DNA of 64,000 nucleotides from Coralloluteibacterium thermophilum (GCF_042654365.1 NZ_JBHSGG010000031.1:1-64000), one strand, 5' to 3'. Shown: positions 26,110 to 36,668, numbered from the stretch's first letter. The notes: generated from the letters alone by a model not told the origin. Program-made: numbers and translations.

Positions 26110-26867
26110 CCTGGGTGGTGGTGCCGGCCGCCGGCCGCGGCAGGCGGTTCGGCGGCGAACGGCCCAAGCAGTACGCCCCGCTCGCCGGGCGCAGCGTGAT
26201 CGAGTGCACGCTCGCGCGGGTGCTGGCGCATCCGCGGGTGCATGCCGCGATGGTGGTGCTGGCTCCCGACGACGCGTACTGGCCGGGCCTGCGCGAGGTC
26301 GCCGGCAAGCCCGTCTTCACCTGCTGGGGCGGCGACGAGCGCGCCGACTCGGTCCTCGCGGGGCTGCAGGCGCTGCCGGATTCCGTCATCGAGGACGACC
26401 CCGTCCTCGTCCACGACGCGGCGCGGCCCTGCGTGCGCGTGGCCGACATCGACCGCCTGCTCGAACTCGGCCGCCGGCACGCCGTGGGCGGCCTGCTCGC
26501 CGCGCCGGTGCGCGACACGCTCAAGCGCGCCGACGCCCGCGGCGGCGTCGCCGCGACCGCGCCGCGCGACGGTCTCTGGCGCGCGTTCACCCCGCAGCTG
26601 TTCCGCCGCGGCGGCCTGACCCGCGCGCTCCAGGCGGCGGTGCGCGCCGGCGTCGCCGTCACCGACGAGGCCATGGCCATGGAGCGCCTCGGCCTCGCCC
26701 CACTGCTGGTCGAGGGCGCCGAGGACAACATCAAGGTCACGACGCCGGCGGACCTGGCGTTCGCGGAGTTCGTGCTGGGGCGGAGCCGGGAACCGGGAAG
26801 CGGGAATGGGGACCTGCAGGTCGTGCCCGCGTCCCATCCGCTTCCTCCGTTCGAGGCCTCGTCCTGA
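26106..26867 (+). CDS. ispD: 2-C-methyl-D-erythritol 4-phosphate cytidylyltransferase
   Basis: A 253-residue enzyme of the MEP isoprenoid pathway, forming CDP-methylerythritol. N-terminal nucleotide motif VVPAAGRGRRFGGERPKQY; later HDAARPCV, APVRDTLKRAD and the C-terminal DNIKVTTPADLAFAE. GTG start overlaps ftsB. The family usually ends just after that block. Here about 28 extra residues (from roughly residue 226, RSREPGSGNG...) are encoded by repeat locus D and are probably functionless. Confidence 0.95.
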   Translation: MTWVVVPAAGRGRRFGGERPKQYAPLAGRSVIECTLARVLAHPRVHAAMVVLAPDDAYWPGLREVAGKPVFTCWGGDERADSVLAGLQALPDSVIEDDPVLVHDAARPCVRVADIDRLLELGRRHAVGGLLAAPVRDTLKRADARGGVAATAPRDGLWRAFTPQLFRRGGLTRALQAAVRAGVAVTDEAMAMERLGLAPLLVEGAEDNIKVTTPADLAFAEFVLGRSREPGSGNGDLQVVPASHPLPPFEASS

Positions 26868-26935
26868 CCGGCGGGCCATCGCCCCAGGTCCCGATTCCCG
26901 CTTCACCTTTCCCTCTTCCCGCTTCAACCGGAGAC
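26781..26935. repeat. inverted repeat overlapping ispD 3' end (locus D)
   Basis: The purine arm (GGGAACCGGGAAGCGGGAA, then TGGGGACCTG, ending near 26816) lies inside the ispD frame. The pyrimidine arm CAGGTCCCGATTCCCG is at 26885-26900 and continues with CTTCCCGCTT to 26935. The 15-mer CAGGTCCCGATTCCC is also found exactly at 51111-51125 (locus F). Confidence 0.8.
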
Positions 26936-26939
26936 CCCA

Positions 26940-27422
26940 ATGCCCCCCATCCGCATCGGCCAGGGCTACGACGTCCACGCGTTCGGCGAGGGCGACCACG
27001 TGATGCTCGGCGGGGTGCGGGTGCCGCACGTGCAGGGCGTGGTCGCGCACTCGGACGGCGACGTGGTGCTGCACGCCCTCTGCGACGCGCTGCTGGGCGC
27101 GCTGGCCCTGGGCGACATCGGCGTGCACTTCCCGCCCTCGGACGCGCGCTGGAAGGGCGCCGACAGCCGCGTGCTGCTGCGGCACTGCCGCGCCCTGGTC
27201 GCCGAACGCGGCTACGCCGTCGGCAACTGCGACGTCACCGTGGTCTGCGAGCGGCCCAAGGTGGGGCCGCACGCCGAGGCCATGCGCGCCTGCATCGCCG
27301 AGGACCTCGGCGTCGCGGTGGACGCGGTCAGCGTCAAGGCCACGACCAGCGAGCGCATGGGCTTCACCGGTCGCGGCGAGGGCATCGCCGCGATGGCCGT
27401 TGCGCTGCTGGTCGCCGCATGA
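26940..27422 (+). CDS. ispF: 2-C-methyl-D-erythritol 2,4-cyclodiphosphate synthase
   Basis: A 160-residue MEP-pathway enzyme that cyclises CDP-methylerythritol phosphate, releasing CMP. Metal ligands are in GQGYDVHAF (Asp, His) and AHSDGDVVLHALCDALLG; the CMP-binding end is KATTSERMGFTGRGEGIAA. Standard length. ATG at 26940 follows the repeat arm directly; CCGGAG lies about 7 bases upstream. Confidence 0.97.
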   Translation: MPPIRIGQGYDVHAFGEGDHVMLGGVRVPHVQGVVAHSDGDVVLHALCDALLGALALGDIGVHFPPSDARWKGADSRVLLRHCRALVAERGYAVGNCDVTVVCERPKVGPHAEAMRACIAEDLGVAVDAVSVKATTSERMGFTGRGEGIAAMAVALLVAA

Positions 27423-28456
27423 GCGTCGGCGTACCGGCGGCGTTCGGGGAGAGCGTGCTGCGCGCGGCGATCCGCCGCGAGCAGGAGGACTTCAGGGTCG
27501 AGGAAATCGACGCCTTCGCGCCGGCGGGGCAGGGCGAGCACCTGCTGCTGACGGTCGAGAAGCGCGGCATGACCACCGCCTACGCCGCGAAGCGCATCGC
27601 GGCCTGGGCCGGGGTGGGCGAGGTGGCCATCGGCTACGCGGGCCTGAAGGATCGCCACGCCGTCACCCGCCAGCGCATCAGCGTGCACCTGCCGAAGCGC
27701 GTGGCGCCCGACCTGGCCGCGCTGGAGAGCGACGACCTGCGCGTGGTCGAGGCGCACTGGCACGCCCGCAAGCTGCCGCGCGGGGCGCTCGCCGGGAACC
27801 GGTTCTCCCTGCTGCTGCGCGAGGTCGTCGGCGAGCGTGCCGCCATCGAGGCGCGGCTCCGCGCCATCGCCGCCGCGGGCGTCCCCAACGCCTTCGGCGA
27901 GCAGCGCTTCGGCCGCGGCGGGGACAACGTCGAGGCGGCGCTGCGGATGTTCGGCGGCGAGCGGGTGCGCCGCGAGCAGCGCGGGATCCTGCTCTCCGCG
28001 GCGCGCTCGGCGCTGTTCAACCGCATCCTCGCGCAGCGGGTGGCCGACGGCAGCTGGAGCGGCGGCCTGCCGGGCGAGGTCTGGATGCTCGAGGGCAGCA
28101 ACAGCGTCTTCGGCCCGCAGGATCCCGGCCCGGAACTCGCGCCGCGCGTCGCGGCGCAGGACATCCATCCCACCGGGCCGCTGTGGGGCCGCGGGGCGGT
28201 GCGCAGCGGCGCCGACAGCCGCGCGCTGGAAGAGGGGCTTCTCGGCGATCCGGACGCCCTCGCCCTGCGGGCCGGGCTGGAGGCGGCGGGCCTGAAGCAG
28301 GAGCGGCGCGCGCTCCGGGTCCGTGTCGATGCGCTCGCCTGGCGGTGGGAGGGCGACGACGGTCTCCGCATCGACCTGCGGCTGGCGCCCGGCGCCTACG
28401 CCACGACCGTGCTCGCCCAGCTCGGAGAGGTGCGCGACTGCATGCGCCCCGGCTGA
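27419..28456 (+). CDS. truD: tRNA pseudouridine(13) synthase
   Basis: A 345-residue enzyme that isomerises U13 in tRNA-Glu. The catalytic Asp is in the TruD hallmark GYAGLKDRHAVTRQ at about residue 80. Other family blocks are REQEDFRVEE, RGNRFSLLLR-like RGALAGNRFSLLLRE, VPNAFGEQRFGRGGDN and HPTGPLWGRG. Starts with ATGA overlap to ispF. Confidence 0.95.
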   Translation: MSVGVPAAFGESVLRAAIRREQEDFRVEEIDAFAPAGQGEHLLLTVEKRGMTTAYAAKRIAAWAGVGEVAIGYAGLKDRHAVTRQRISVHLPKRVAPDLAALESDDLRVVEAHWHARKLPRGALAGNRFSLLLREVVGERAAIEARLRAIAAAGVPNAFGEQRFGRGGDNVEAALRMFGGERVRREQRGILLSAARSALFNRILAQRVADGSWSGGLPGEVWMLEGSNSVFGPQDPGPELAPRVAAQDIHPTGPLWGRGAVRSGADSRALEEGLLGDPDALALRAGLEAAGLKQERRALRVRVDALAWRWEGDDGLRIDLRLAPGAYATTVLAQLGEVRDCMRPG

Positions 28457-28590
28457 GGCCGGGGAGCGTGCGGACGCCGCCGTTCGTCGGCGGTTGCCGT
28501 GCGGCACGTTGCGCGGCGCGCGTCCCGGCGTAGAGTCGGCCCAGCGCCGGTGCGGTGGTCGCATCGACGCGTCGTCGAGGAGTCTCCGCC

Positions 28591-28827
28591 ATGTCCGTCT
28601 CCCGTGTCCCGGGATGCGTGCTCGCCGGGCTCGCCGCGGCCGGGCTGTCCGCCTGCGCCACGACCGCCGGCCCGCCGCCGGTTCCCGTCCCTCCGTCCAC
28701 CGCATCGGGTTTCCACGACGCCGCCTACATGGGCCGCGTCGAGGCGCTCGCCGCGCGGCGCGGCATCAAGGTGCAGTGGGTCAATCCGCCGCCGCGTCCG
28801 TCGCGCGCGGTCGCCTCGGTCGACTGA
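28591..28827 (+). CDS. small hypothetical lipoprotein
   Basis: A 78-residue protein with a signal peptide and lipobox (AGLSAC, Cys about 21), a Pro-rich spacer and a short conserved-looking tail GRVEALAARRGIKVQWVNPP. GAGGAG at 28577 gives a good ribosome site for the ATG at 28591. The end resembles small xanthomonad lipoproteins of unknown role; function not assigned. Confidence 0.65.
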   Translation: MSVSRVPGCVLAGLAAAGLSACATTAGPPPVPVPPSTASGFHDAAYMGRVEALAARRGIKVQWVNPPPRPSRAVASVD

Positions 28828-28843
28828 GCCGGGGCGGCCGGTC

Positions 28844-29395
28844 CTACTTCGGCCGCAGCAGGACCAGCACGGCGCCGGTGCCGCCGAGCGCCGGCGGGGG
28901 CGAGGCGTAGGCCAGGACGTCGTCGCGGCGCTGCAGCAGGCGGTCGACCAGGGCCTTGAGCACCGGCACGCCGTCTTCCGAGCGCAGGCCCTTGCCGTGG
29001 ATCACCAGCACGCAGCGTGCGCGGTGTCCGCGCGCGGCGTGCAGGAACTCGCGCAGCAGGCGTTCCGCCTGCACCGCGTCAGCCCGGTGCAGGTCGAGCT
29101 CGCCCTGCACCGCGAACTCGCCGCGGCGCAGCCGCTTGAGCGTCGCGGCGGGCACGTCGTCGCGCCGCCACGCCAGCGCCTCGGCGGCGTCGAACGAGGC
29201 CAGCGGCGTCTCGCGCAGGGCGCGCAGCGCCTCGTACTCGTCCTCCGTGCGCTTGACCGGTCGCGGCGCGGGCCGCGGGCGCGGCTGCGTCGCCGGCGCC
29301 TCGATGCGGCGCACCTCGCCGATGGCCTCGCGGAACAGCGCGGCGTCGTCCGGGTCGACGGGAGGCGGCGGGGGCGGTCGGCGGCGGTGGGCCAT
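28844..29395 (-). CDS. Smr-domain protein (YdaL/SmrA-like)
   Basis: A 183-residue protein. The C-terminal Smr domain (about residues 95-180) has the motifs GELDLHRADAVQAERLLREF and CVLVIHGKGLRS, ending with a Gly-rich GGTGAVLVLLR. Smr domains are nucleases; relatives cut RNA in stalled ribosomes or DNA. The LDLH and HGKG residues needed for activity are present. The N-terminal 70 residues are Pro/Arg-rich and disordered. Convergent with the small lipoprotein, divergent from surE. Confidence 0.9.
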   Translation of the reverse strand: MAHRRRPPPPPPVDPDDAALFREAIGEVRRIEAPATQPRPRPAPRPVKRTEDEYEALRALRETPLASFDAAEALAWRRDDVPAATLKRLRRGEFAVQGELDLHRADAVQAERLLREFLHAARGHRARCVLVIHGKGLRSEDGVPVLKALVDRLLQRRDDVLAYASPPPALGGTGAVLVLLRPK

Positions 29396-29558
29396 GCTCG
29401 GGGCGGCGGGGCGTCGCGTCCGGAGCGCGTCGTGCGCGCCGGGAGGAGTGCGTGGGCCGCCGATACTGCGGCGCGCGCCCGGCCCAGGCAACCGGCGGCC
29501 ACGACGCCGGGCGGGCAGGAGCATCCGGTATCATTGCGCGCTTTCCGCTGGAACCACG

Positions 29559-30338
29559 ATGCGCGTACTTGTCAGCAACGACGACGGCGTCGACGCACCC
29601 GGCATCCGCGCGCTGGCGGAGGGGCTGCGCGCGGCCGGCCACGCGGTGACCATCGTCGCGCCGGACCGCGACCGCTCCGGGGCGAGCAATTCCCTGACGC
29701 TCGACCTGCCGATCCGCGTGCGCGCGCTCGGCGAGGACGTGCACGCGGTCGCCGGCACGCCGACCGACTGCGTCCACCTGGCGCTGACCGGGCTGCTGGA
29801 ACTGGAGCCCGACATCGTCGTCTCCGGCGTCAACAACGTCGCCAACATGGGCGACGACGTCATCTACTCGGGGACCGTCGCTGCGGCGATGGAAGGGCGC
29901 TTCCTCGGCCTGCCGGCGGTCGCGGTGTCGCTGGCCTGGACGGGCGGCGAGGCCCGCCACTTCGCCACGGCCGCGCGCGCCGCCGAGGAGATCATCGAGC
30001 GCCTCGCGCTCGATCCCCTGCCCGCCAACACCATCCTCAACGTCAACGTGCCCAACCTCCCGTGGGAAGAGCTGGCCGGCTTCGAGGTGACCCGGCTGGG
30101 CAACCGCCACCGCTCCGAGCCCTGCGTGCCGCAGGAGGATCCGCGCGGCCGCCAGGTCTGGTGGATCGGACCCGCGGGCAAGGAGCAGGACGCCGGTCCC
30201 GGCACCGACTTCCACGCGGTGCGGACCGGGCACATCTCGATCACGCCGATCCACGTCGACCTCACGCGCTACCAGGCGCTGGAGAAGGTCGCGAGCTGGG
30301 TCGACGGCCTGAGCCAGGAGATCGGTCAGCGCGCATGA
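29559..30338 (+). CDS. surE: 5'/3'-nucleotidase SurE
   Basis: A 259-residue metal-dependent phosphatase acting on nucleoside monophosphates. N-terminal metal motif VLVSNDDGVDAPGI; then APDRDRSGASNSL, AGTPTDCVHLALTG and SGVNNVANMGDDVIYSGTVAA. Gene order surE-pcm is classical stress-survival context. A TATCAT box at 29529-29534 may be the -10. Stop overlaps pcm by 4 bases. Confidence 0.96.
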   Translation: MRVLVSNDDGVDAPGIRALAEGLRAAGHAVTIVAPDRDRSGASNSLTLDLPIRVRALGEDVHAVAGTPTDCVHLALTGLLELEPDIVVSGVNNVANMGDDVIYSGTVAAAMEGRFLGLPAVAVSLAWTGGEARHFATAARAAEEIIERLALDPLPANTILNVNVPNLPWEELAGFEVTRLGNRHRSEPCVPQEDPRGRQVWWIGPAGKEQDAGPGTDFHAVRTGHISITPIHVDLTRYQALEKVASWVDGLSQEIGQRA

Positions 30339-31030
30339 TGTCCCGTTTCAACAGCCGCCCCGAGGCCCGCGGCCTCGGCATGACCTCGCAGCGTGCCCGC
30401 GACAGGCTCATCGAGCGCCTGCGCGAGGCGGGGATCCGCGACGAGCGCGTGCTCGTCGCGATGGGGACGGTGCCGCGGCACCTGTTCATCGACGAGGCGC
30501 TGGCCAGCCGGGCCTACGAGGACACGGCCCTGCCCATCGGCAACGGCCAGACCATCTCCCAGCCCTGGGTGGTGGCGCGCATGACCGAGGCCCTGCTCGA
30601 GGCGCCGCCGGTGGGGCAGGACGTGCCGCGCCGGGTGCTCGAGGTCGGCACCGGCTCCGGCTATCAGGCGGCGGTGCTGGCGGCGCTGGGCATCGAGGTC
30701 TACAGCGTCGAGCGCATCGACGAGCTGCTGCGCCAGGCGCGGCGGCGCCTGCGCAAGCTCGGCCTGGAGGTGCGCACGCGCCACGACGACGGCCGCATCG
30801 GCTGGAGCGAGCACGCGCCCTTCGACGCCATCATCGTGACCGCCGCCGGCGCCATGATCGACCCGCAACTGCTCGCGCAGCTCGGCGACGGCGGCACCCT
30901 CGTGGCGCCGGTCGGCGGTGCGGGCGGGCAACAACTGCTGCGCTTGCGACGGCAGGGCGACCGCATCGAGCAGGTCTCGTTGGGGACGGTCGTGTTCGTC
31001 CCCCTGCTCGCCGGCACCGTGAGCGCGTGA
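30335..31030 (+). CDS. pcm: protein-L-isoaspartate O-methyltransferase
   Basis: A 231-residue SAM-dependent repair enzyme that methylates isoaspartyl residues in damaged proteins. The family blocks are MGTVPRHLFIDEALASRAYE, LPIGNGQTISQPWVVARMTE and the SAM motif RVLEVGTGSGYQAAVLA. Two adjacent ATG codons (30335 and 30338) are possible starts. Confidence 0.95.
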   Translation: MMSRFNSRPEARGLGMTSQRARDRLIERLREAGIRDERVLVAMGTVPRHLFIDEALASRAYEDTALPIGNGQTISQPWVVARMTEALLEAPPVGQDVPRRVLEVGTGSGYQAAVLAALGIEVYSVERIDELLRQARRRLRKLGLEVRTRHDDGRIGWSEHAPFDAIIVTAAGAMIDPQLLAQLGDGGTLVAPVGGAGGQQLLRLRRQGDRIEQVSLGTVVFVPLLAGTVSA

Positions 31031-31100
31031 GCGCCCCGCGCGGCATCCCCGGCGCGCGGCGTCAGCGTCGCCGACTCCCACTTCCCGACGGATCCCACCG

Positions 31101-32048
31101 ATGAACCGCGGTTTCCTGCTGACCTATCTCAAGGGCATGGCGATGGGCGCCGTGGACGTGGTGCCCGGCGTGTCCGGCGGCACCATGGCGCTCATCATCG
31201 GCATCTACGACCGCCTGCTCGGCGCCTTCGCGCAGGCGCCGCGCGCGCTGGCGGCGGCGGCACGGGGCCGTCTGCGCGAAGCCTGGGCGGCCTGCGACGC
31301 CGGCTTCCTTGCGCTGGTGCTCGCCGGCATCCTGACCAGCGTCTTCACGCTCGCCCGCCTGATCGGCTGGCTGATGGAGGCCCATCCGGTGCCGCTGTGG
31401 TCGTTCTTCCTCGGGCTCGTCGCGGTCTCGGTCCATCTGGTGGGACGGGAGGTCGGGGCCTGGCGGGCGGGGACCGTCGTCGCCTTCCTCGCCGGCTTCG
31501 CCCTCGCGGCGTGGATCGCCCTGGCTGTGCCGCTCCAGCTGCCCGCGTCTCCGCTCGTCCTGTTCCTGGGCGGCGCGATCGCGATCTGCGCCATGATCCT
31601 GCCGGGCATCTCGGGCAGCTTCATCCTCGTCCTGCTCGGGCTGTATCCGGCCGTCCTGCTGGCGGTGCGGACGCTCGACATCCCCATCCTGGCGGTCTTC
31701 GCCGCGGGCTGCGCGCTCGGCCTGCTGAGCTTCGCGCGCCTGCTGAGCTGGCTGCTCAGCGCCTGGCGCAACCTCACCATGGCCTTCCTCACCGGGCTGG
31801 TGCTGGGCTCGCTCGGCAAGGTCTGGCCGTGGAAGCACACCCTGACCTGGCAGACCGACAGCCGCGGCGAGCGCTCTCCGCTGGTGCAGGAGAACCTCCT
31901 GCCCGGCCGCTTCGCCGAGGTCACGGGGCAGGATCCGCAGGTCGCGCTGGCGCTGGCGCTGGCGGTCGTCGCGGTGCTCCTTGTGCTCTGGGTGGACTGG
32001 CTCGGCCGTCGCCATGCGGCGGAGGCGGCCGCGGGAGCCGGCCGGTGA
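31101..32048 (+). CDS. DUF368 polyprenyl-phosphate transporter (PopT type)
   Basis: A 315-residue membrane protein. Two related re-entrant motifs, DVVPGVSGGTMALIIGIYD near the N terminus and MILPGISGSFILVLLGLY in the middle, are the internal repeat of DUF368. DUF368 members have been shown to recycle undecaprenyl phosphate across the cytoplasmic membrane, for cell-wall and O-antigen synthesis. The assignment to this role here is by family only. It lies between pcm and nlpD, near other envelope genes. Confidence 0.88.
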   Translation: MNRGFLLTYLKGMAMGAVDVVPGVSGGTMALIIGIYDRLLGAFAQAPRALAAAARGRLREAWAACDAGFLALVLAGILTSVFTLARLIGWLMEAHPVPLWSFFLGLVAVSVHLVGREVGAWRAGTVVAFLAGFALAAWIALAVPLQLPASPLVLFLGGAIAICAMILPGISGSFILVLLGLYPAVLLAVRTLDIPILAVFAAGCALGLLSFARLLSWLLSAWRNLTMAFLTGLVLGSLGKVWPWKHTLTWQTDSRGERSPLVQENLLPGRFAEVTGQDPQVALALALAVVAVLLVLWVDWLGRRHAAEAAAGAGR

Positions 32049-32167
32049 CCTGCGCCGCGGCCGGCCGCCCACCGCGGGGCGGTTCACATGCAGTCGTCGA
32101 AACCGGCTTTAGCCTGAAGGCGGCAGGAAGGCCGGAGCCGGTTCCGGCGCGTCAACGAGGGGGTGGA

Positions 32168-33025
32168 ATGCGTACTGGCAGGGTTTGGATGGTCCTCGTC
32201 GCCGTGCTGGCCGCGGCCGGCTGCGGCCGCTCCGTGGTGGTCCGGAGCGTGCCGGACTCCGGTCCCGCAACGACGCCGCGCAGCGCGACCGCGCCGGCGC
32301 GCGGGGAGTACGTGGTGCAGCGGGGCGACACGCTCTACGGCATCGCCTTCCGCAACGGCATGGACTACCGCGACCTCGCGGCCCGCAACGGCATCTCCGC
32401 GCCCTACACCATCTATCCGGGACAGCGCCTGCGTCTCGGTGGCGCGCAGGCGCCCGCGCCGACGGTCGCGGCACGGCCGGCCCCCGGCGGGACGTCCGCG
32501 CCCGCGGCCGGCAGGCAGCCCCCGCAGTCGGCGCCGCCGTCCTCGCCGACCGCCGCGCCCTCGACGCCGCCCGCCACGGTGCCCGTGGCAGGGGCCGGCG
32601 CGGCGCCCGCGACACCGCCGCCGGCGCGCCCGGTGGCGCCGGGCGCGGTCTCGCCGAGCGGCTGGCGCTGGCCCGCGAACGGGCAGATCGTGGGCCGCTT
32701 CGCCGCGGGCGATCCGACCCGGCAGGGCCTGGACATCGCCGGCAACGCGGGTGACCCCGTCCTCGCCGCGGCCGACGGCGTGGTGGTGTATTCCGGCGCC
32801 GGCCTGGTGGGCTACGGCGAGCTGATCATCCTCAAGCACTCCGACGAGTGGCTCTCGGCGTACGGGCACAACCGCAGGCGCCTGGTGGAGGAGGGGCAGT
32901 CGATCAAGGCGGGGCAGCAGATCGCCGAGATGGGCCGCTCCGGCGCCAGCCGCGACATGCTGCACTTCGAGATCCGCCGCAACGGACGGCCGGTGGATCC
33001 GCTGCCGCTGCTGCCCCCGCGCTAG
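32168..33025 (+). CDS. nlpD: NlpD-like lipoprotein, LysM plus degenerate M23 domain
   Basis: A 285-residue outer-membrane lipoprotein (lipobox AAAGC). A LysM domain (YVVQRGDTLYGIAFRNGMDY, then NGISAPYTIYPGQRLRL) at residues 49-92, a long Pro/Ala/Thr linker, then a LytM/M23 domain. As in E. coli NlpD, the zinc-site histidine of the first motif is replaced (TRQGLDIAG) while LHFEIR remains, so it should be a non-catalytic activator of an amidase. Strong GAGGGGGTGG ribosome site. No rpoS follows. Confidence 0.93.
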   Translation: MRTGRVWMVLVAVLAAAGCGRSVVVRSVPDSGPATTPRSATAPARGEYVVQRGDTLYGIAFRNGMDYRDLAARNGISAPYTIYPGQRLRLGGAQAPAPTVAARPAPGGTSAPAAGRQPPQSAPPSSPTAAPSTPPATVPVAGAGAAPATPPPARPVAPGAVSPSGWRWPANGQIVGRFAAGDPTRQGLDIAGNAGDPVLAAADGVVVYSGAGLVGYGELIILKHSDEWLSAYGHNRRRLVEEGQSIKAGQQIAEMGRSGASRDMLHFEIRRNGRPVDPLPLLPPR

Positions 33026-33044
33026 GGGCGCGGGCGGCCGCGCC

Positions 33045-33422
33045 TCAGGCGCGTTCGATGAGGAAGGCCGCGGCCGCCCGGCGGCCCTCGCCGACCAGGA
33101 CGTTGAAGGTGCGCGCGGCGGCGGCGTTGTCCATCACCTCGATGCCCACGCCGCGCGTCAGGCAGGCGGCCATGACCGCCTGCGACGGAAAGCGCAGGCG
33201 GTCGCCGGTGCCCAGCACCAGCACCTCGATGCCGAGGTCGAGCGCGGCGTCCATGTGTCCGGGTTCGAGTTCCGCGGGCGCGCCCGGCGGCCAGTCCTCG
33301 AGCAGGCGGTCGGCGGAGACGATGAAGCTGCGGGTCAGGGTGCGCTGGTTCACCAGCACGCGTCCGGGGCCGGTGCCGCGCAGGACGAAGCTGGAGTCGG
33401 GTTGTTCGAGCGTGAGCTGCAT
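33045..33422 (-). CDS. Mth938-like (DUF498/NDUFAF3-like) protein
   Basis: A 125-residue protein of the Mth938/DUF498 fold: residues 40-110 include EPGHMDAALDLGIEVLVLGT, GDRLRFPSQAVMAACLTRGV and MDNAAAARTFNVLVGEGRRA, matching the family's ...GTG...P...G...M.T.aAcrTYN.L..E.R.v pattern. Mitochondrial relatives assist complex I assembly; bacterial function unknown. Convergent with nlpD and upstream-adjacent to yhbY on the same strand. Confidence 0.88.
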   Translation of the reverse strand: MQLTLEQPDSSFVLRGTGPGRVLVNQRTLTRSFIVSADRLLEDWPPGAPAELEPGHMDAALDLGIEVLVLGTGDRLRFPSQAVMAACLTRGVGIEVMDNAAAARTFNVLVGEGRRAAAAFLIERA

Positions 33423-33440
33423 GCGCGGCTCCTGCGGCTG

Positions 33441-33749
33441 TCAGCGCGCCTTCGGCAGGACGATCTGCGGGTTTTCCTGCGCGCGCCGGTAGATGACGGT
33501 GGTGTTGCCGATCCGCTGCACCAGTTCGGCGCCGGAGTTTTCCACCAGCTCCGTGATCCAGGCGTCGCGCGTGTCGCGGTCCTCGGCGGCGAACTTCACC
33601 TTGATGAGTTCGTGGCGCTCGAGCACGAGGTCCAGTTCGGCGAGCAGCGCGCGCGTGACGCCCTTGGCACCGACCTGGATCAGCGGCTTGAGCGGATGCG
33701 CCAGCCCGCGGAGGTAGCGTTTCTGGGCGGCGGTGAGGGCGGACGGCAT
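33441..33749 (-). CDS. yhbY: ribosome-associated CRM-domain RNA-binding protein YhbY
   Basis: A 102-residue single CRM domain: LTAAQKRYLRGLAHPLKPLI then QVGAKGVTRALLAELDLVLE and HELIKVKF, ending with GNTTVIYRRAQENPQI. Binds the 50S precursor in E. coli. Divergent from rlmE, as is usual next to the rlmE-ftsH pair. The frame extends upstream 30 codons; the ATG at 33749 gives the normal length. Confidence 0.94.
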   Translation of the reverse strand: MPSALTAAQKRYLRGLAHPLKPLIQVGAKGVTRALLAELDLVLERHELIKVKFAAEDRDTRDAWITELVENSGAELVQRIGNTTVIYRRAQENPQIVLPKAR

Positions 33750-33832
33750 GGAGGGCGGCGGCGCGCTGGGGCGGTCGGGAGGGCCGGTCAGGGTATCATG
33801 CCCGCCGGCCCGACCCTCACTCGATCGTCCCG

Positions 33833-34450
33833 ATGGCACGCAGCAAGAGCAGCCACCGCTGGCTCAGGGAGCACTTCTCCGACCCCTTCGTGAAGAAGGC
33901 GCAGGCGGAAGGGCTGCGTTCGCGCGCCGCCTACAAGCTGGAGGAACTGATCGAGCGCGACCGCCTGCTGAAGCCGGGCATGACCGTGGTCGACCTCGGC
34001 GCCGCGCCGGGCGGCTGGTCGCAGTACGTGCGCCAGGCGATGGGCGACCGGGGCGTCGTGGTGGCGATGGACATCCTCGAGATGCCCGGCCTCGCCGGCG
34101 TGGACTTCATTCACGGTGATTTCAGGGCGGACGACGCAGTTTCCAGGCTCGACGCCGCCCTCGGCGGGCGCGCCGTCGATCTTGTGCTCTCCGACATGGC
34201 CCCCAATATGAGCGGCGTGGATGCAGTGGATCAGCCGCGGGCCATGTATCTTGCGGAGCTCGCGCGCGACTTCGCGCAGGATCACCTGGCCCCGGGCGGC
34301 GCCTTCCTCACCAAGCTGTTCCAGGGGGAGGGGTTCGACGCCTACGTGCTCGATCTGAAGCGCCGCTACTCGCGCGTCGTGATCCGCAAGCCCGCGGCAT
34401 CCCGGCGCCGCTCCAACGAAGTGTATGCACTGGCCCAGGGCAAGCGCTGA
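33833..34450 (+). CDS. rlmE: 23S rRNA (uridine2552-2'-O)-methyltransferase
   Basis: A 205-residue FtsJ-family enzyme that methylates U2552 in 23S rRNA late in 50S assembly. SAM motif VVDLGAAPGGWSQYV; catalytic K-D-K-E tetrad suggested by SRAAYKLEE, VLSDMAPNMSG, FLTKLFQGEGF and SNEVYALA. A TATCAT box lies at 33794-33799. Followed 27 bases later by ftsH. Confidence 0.95.
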   Translation: MARSKSSHRWLREHFSDPFVKKAQAEGLRSRAAYKLEELIERDRLLKPGMTVVDLGAAPGGWSQYVRQAMGDRGVVVAMDILEMPGLAGVDFIHGDFRADDAVSRLDAALGGRAVDLVLSDMAPNMSGVDAVDQPRAMYLAELARDFAQDHLAPGGAFLTKLFQGEGFDAYVLDLKRRYSRVVIRKPAASRRRSNEVYALAQGKR

Positions 34451-34477
34451 CGCCCGGCTCGAACCGACAGGATTCAG

Positions 34478-36403
<1,926 letters not shown>

Positions 36404-36616
36404 GTGAACGGACGCGCCGTCGGCCACCACGGCACGCCCGCCGCCTGGCGCCGCTACGGCGGCGGGGCCCTCGCCGCGGCCGGCGCCCTGGCGGGCACGG
36501 CCATGGTGTGGGTCCTGCTCGGCGCGCTGCCTGTGCAGGTCGCAACCGGCCTGTGGTGCGGTGCCCTGCTGTTGGCGGGCTTCGGCGTCCACGCGCTCTT
36601 CCGCCCTCGGCGCTGA
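36404..36616 (+). CDS. small hypothetical membrane protein after ftsH
   Basis: A 70-residue frame from a GTG immediately after the ftsH stop. Two hydrophobic helices (residues about 20-38 and 43-62) and a basic C terminus FRPRR. No family recognised. Tight coupling to ftsH and a terminator just downstream favour a real gene. Confidence 0.5.
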   Translation: MNGRAVGHHGTPAAWRRYGGGALAAAGALAGTAMVWVLLGALPVQVATGLWCGALLLAGFGVHALFRPRR

Positions 36617-36641
36617 GGCGGCACCATCGCCGCGATGTGCG

Positions 36642-36668
36642 AAGGCCAGCGCATGCGCTGGCCTTTTT
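36642..36668 (+). terminator. rho-independent terminator after ftsH unit
   Basis: Perfect 11-bp stem (AAGGCCAGCGC, 36642-36652, with 36655-36665) closing a 2-base spacer, ending in TTTTT. It separates the rlmE-ftsH unit from folP. Confidence 0.88.

Noticed and set aside
32168..33025. Active M23 peptidoglycan endopeptidase
   Set aside because: The first zinc-ligand histidine is absent (TRQGLDIAG), as in NlpD, so an amidase-activator role is favoured.
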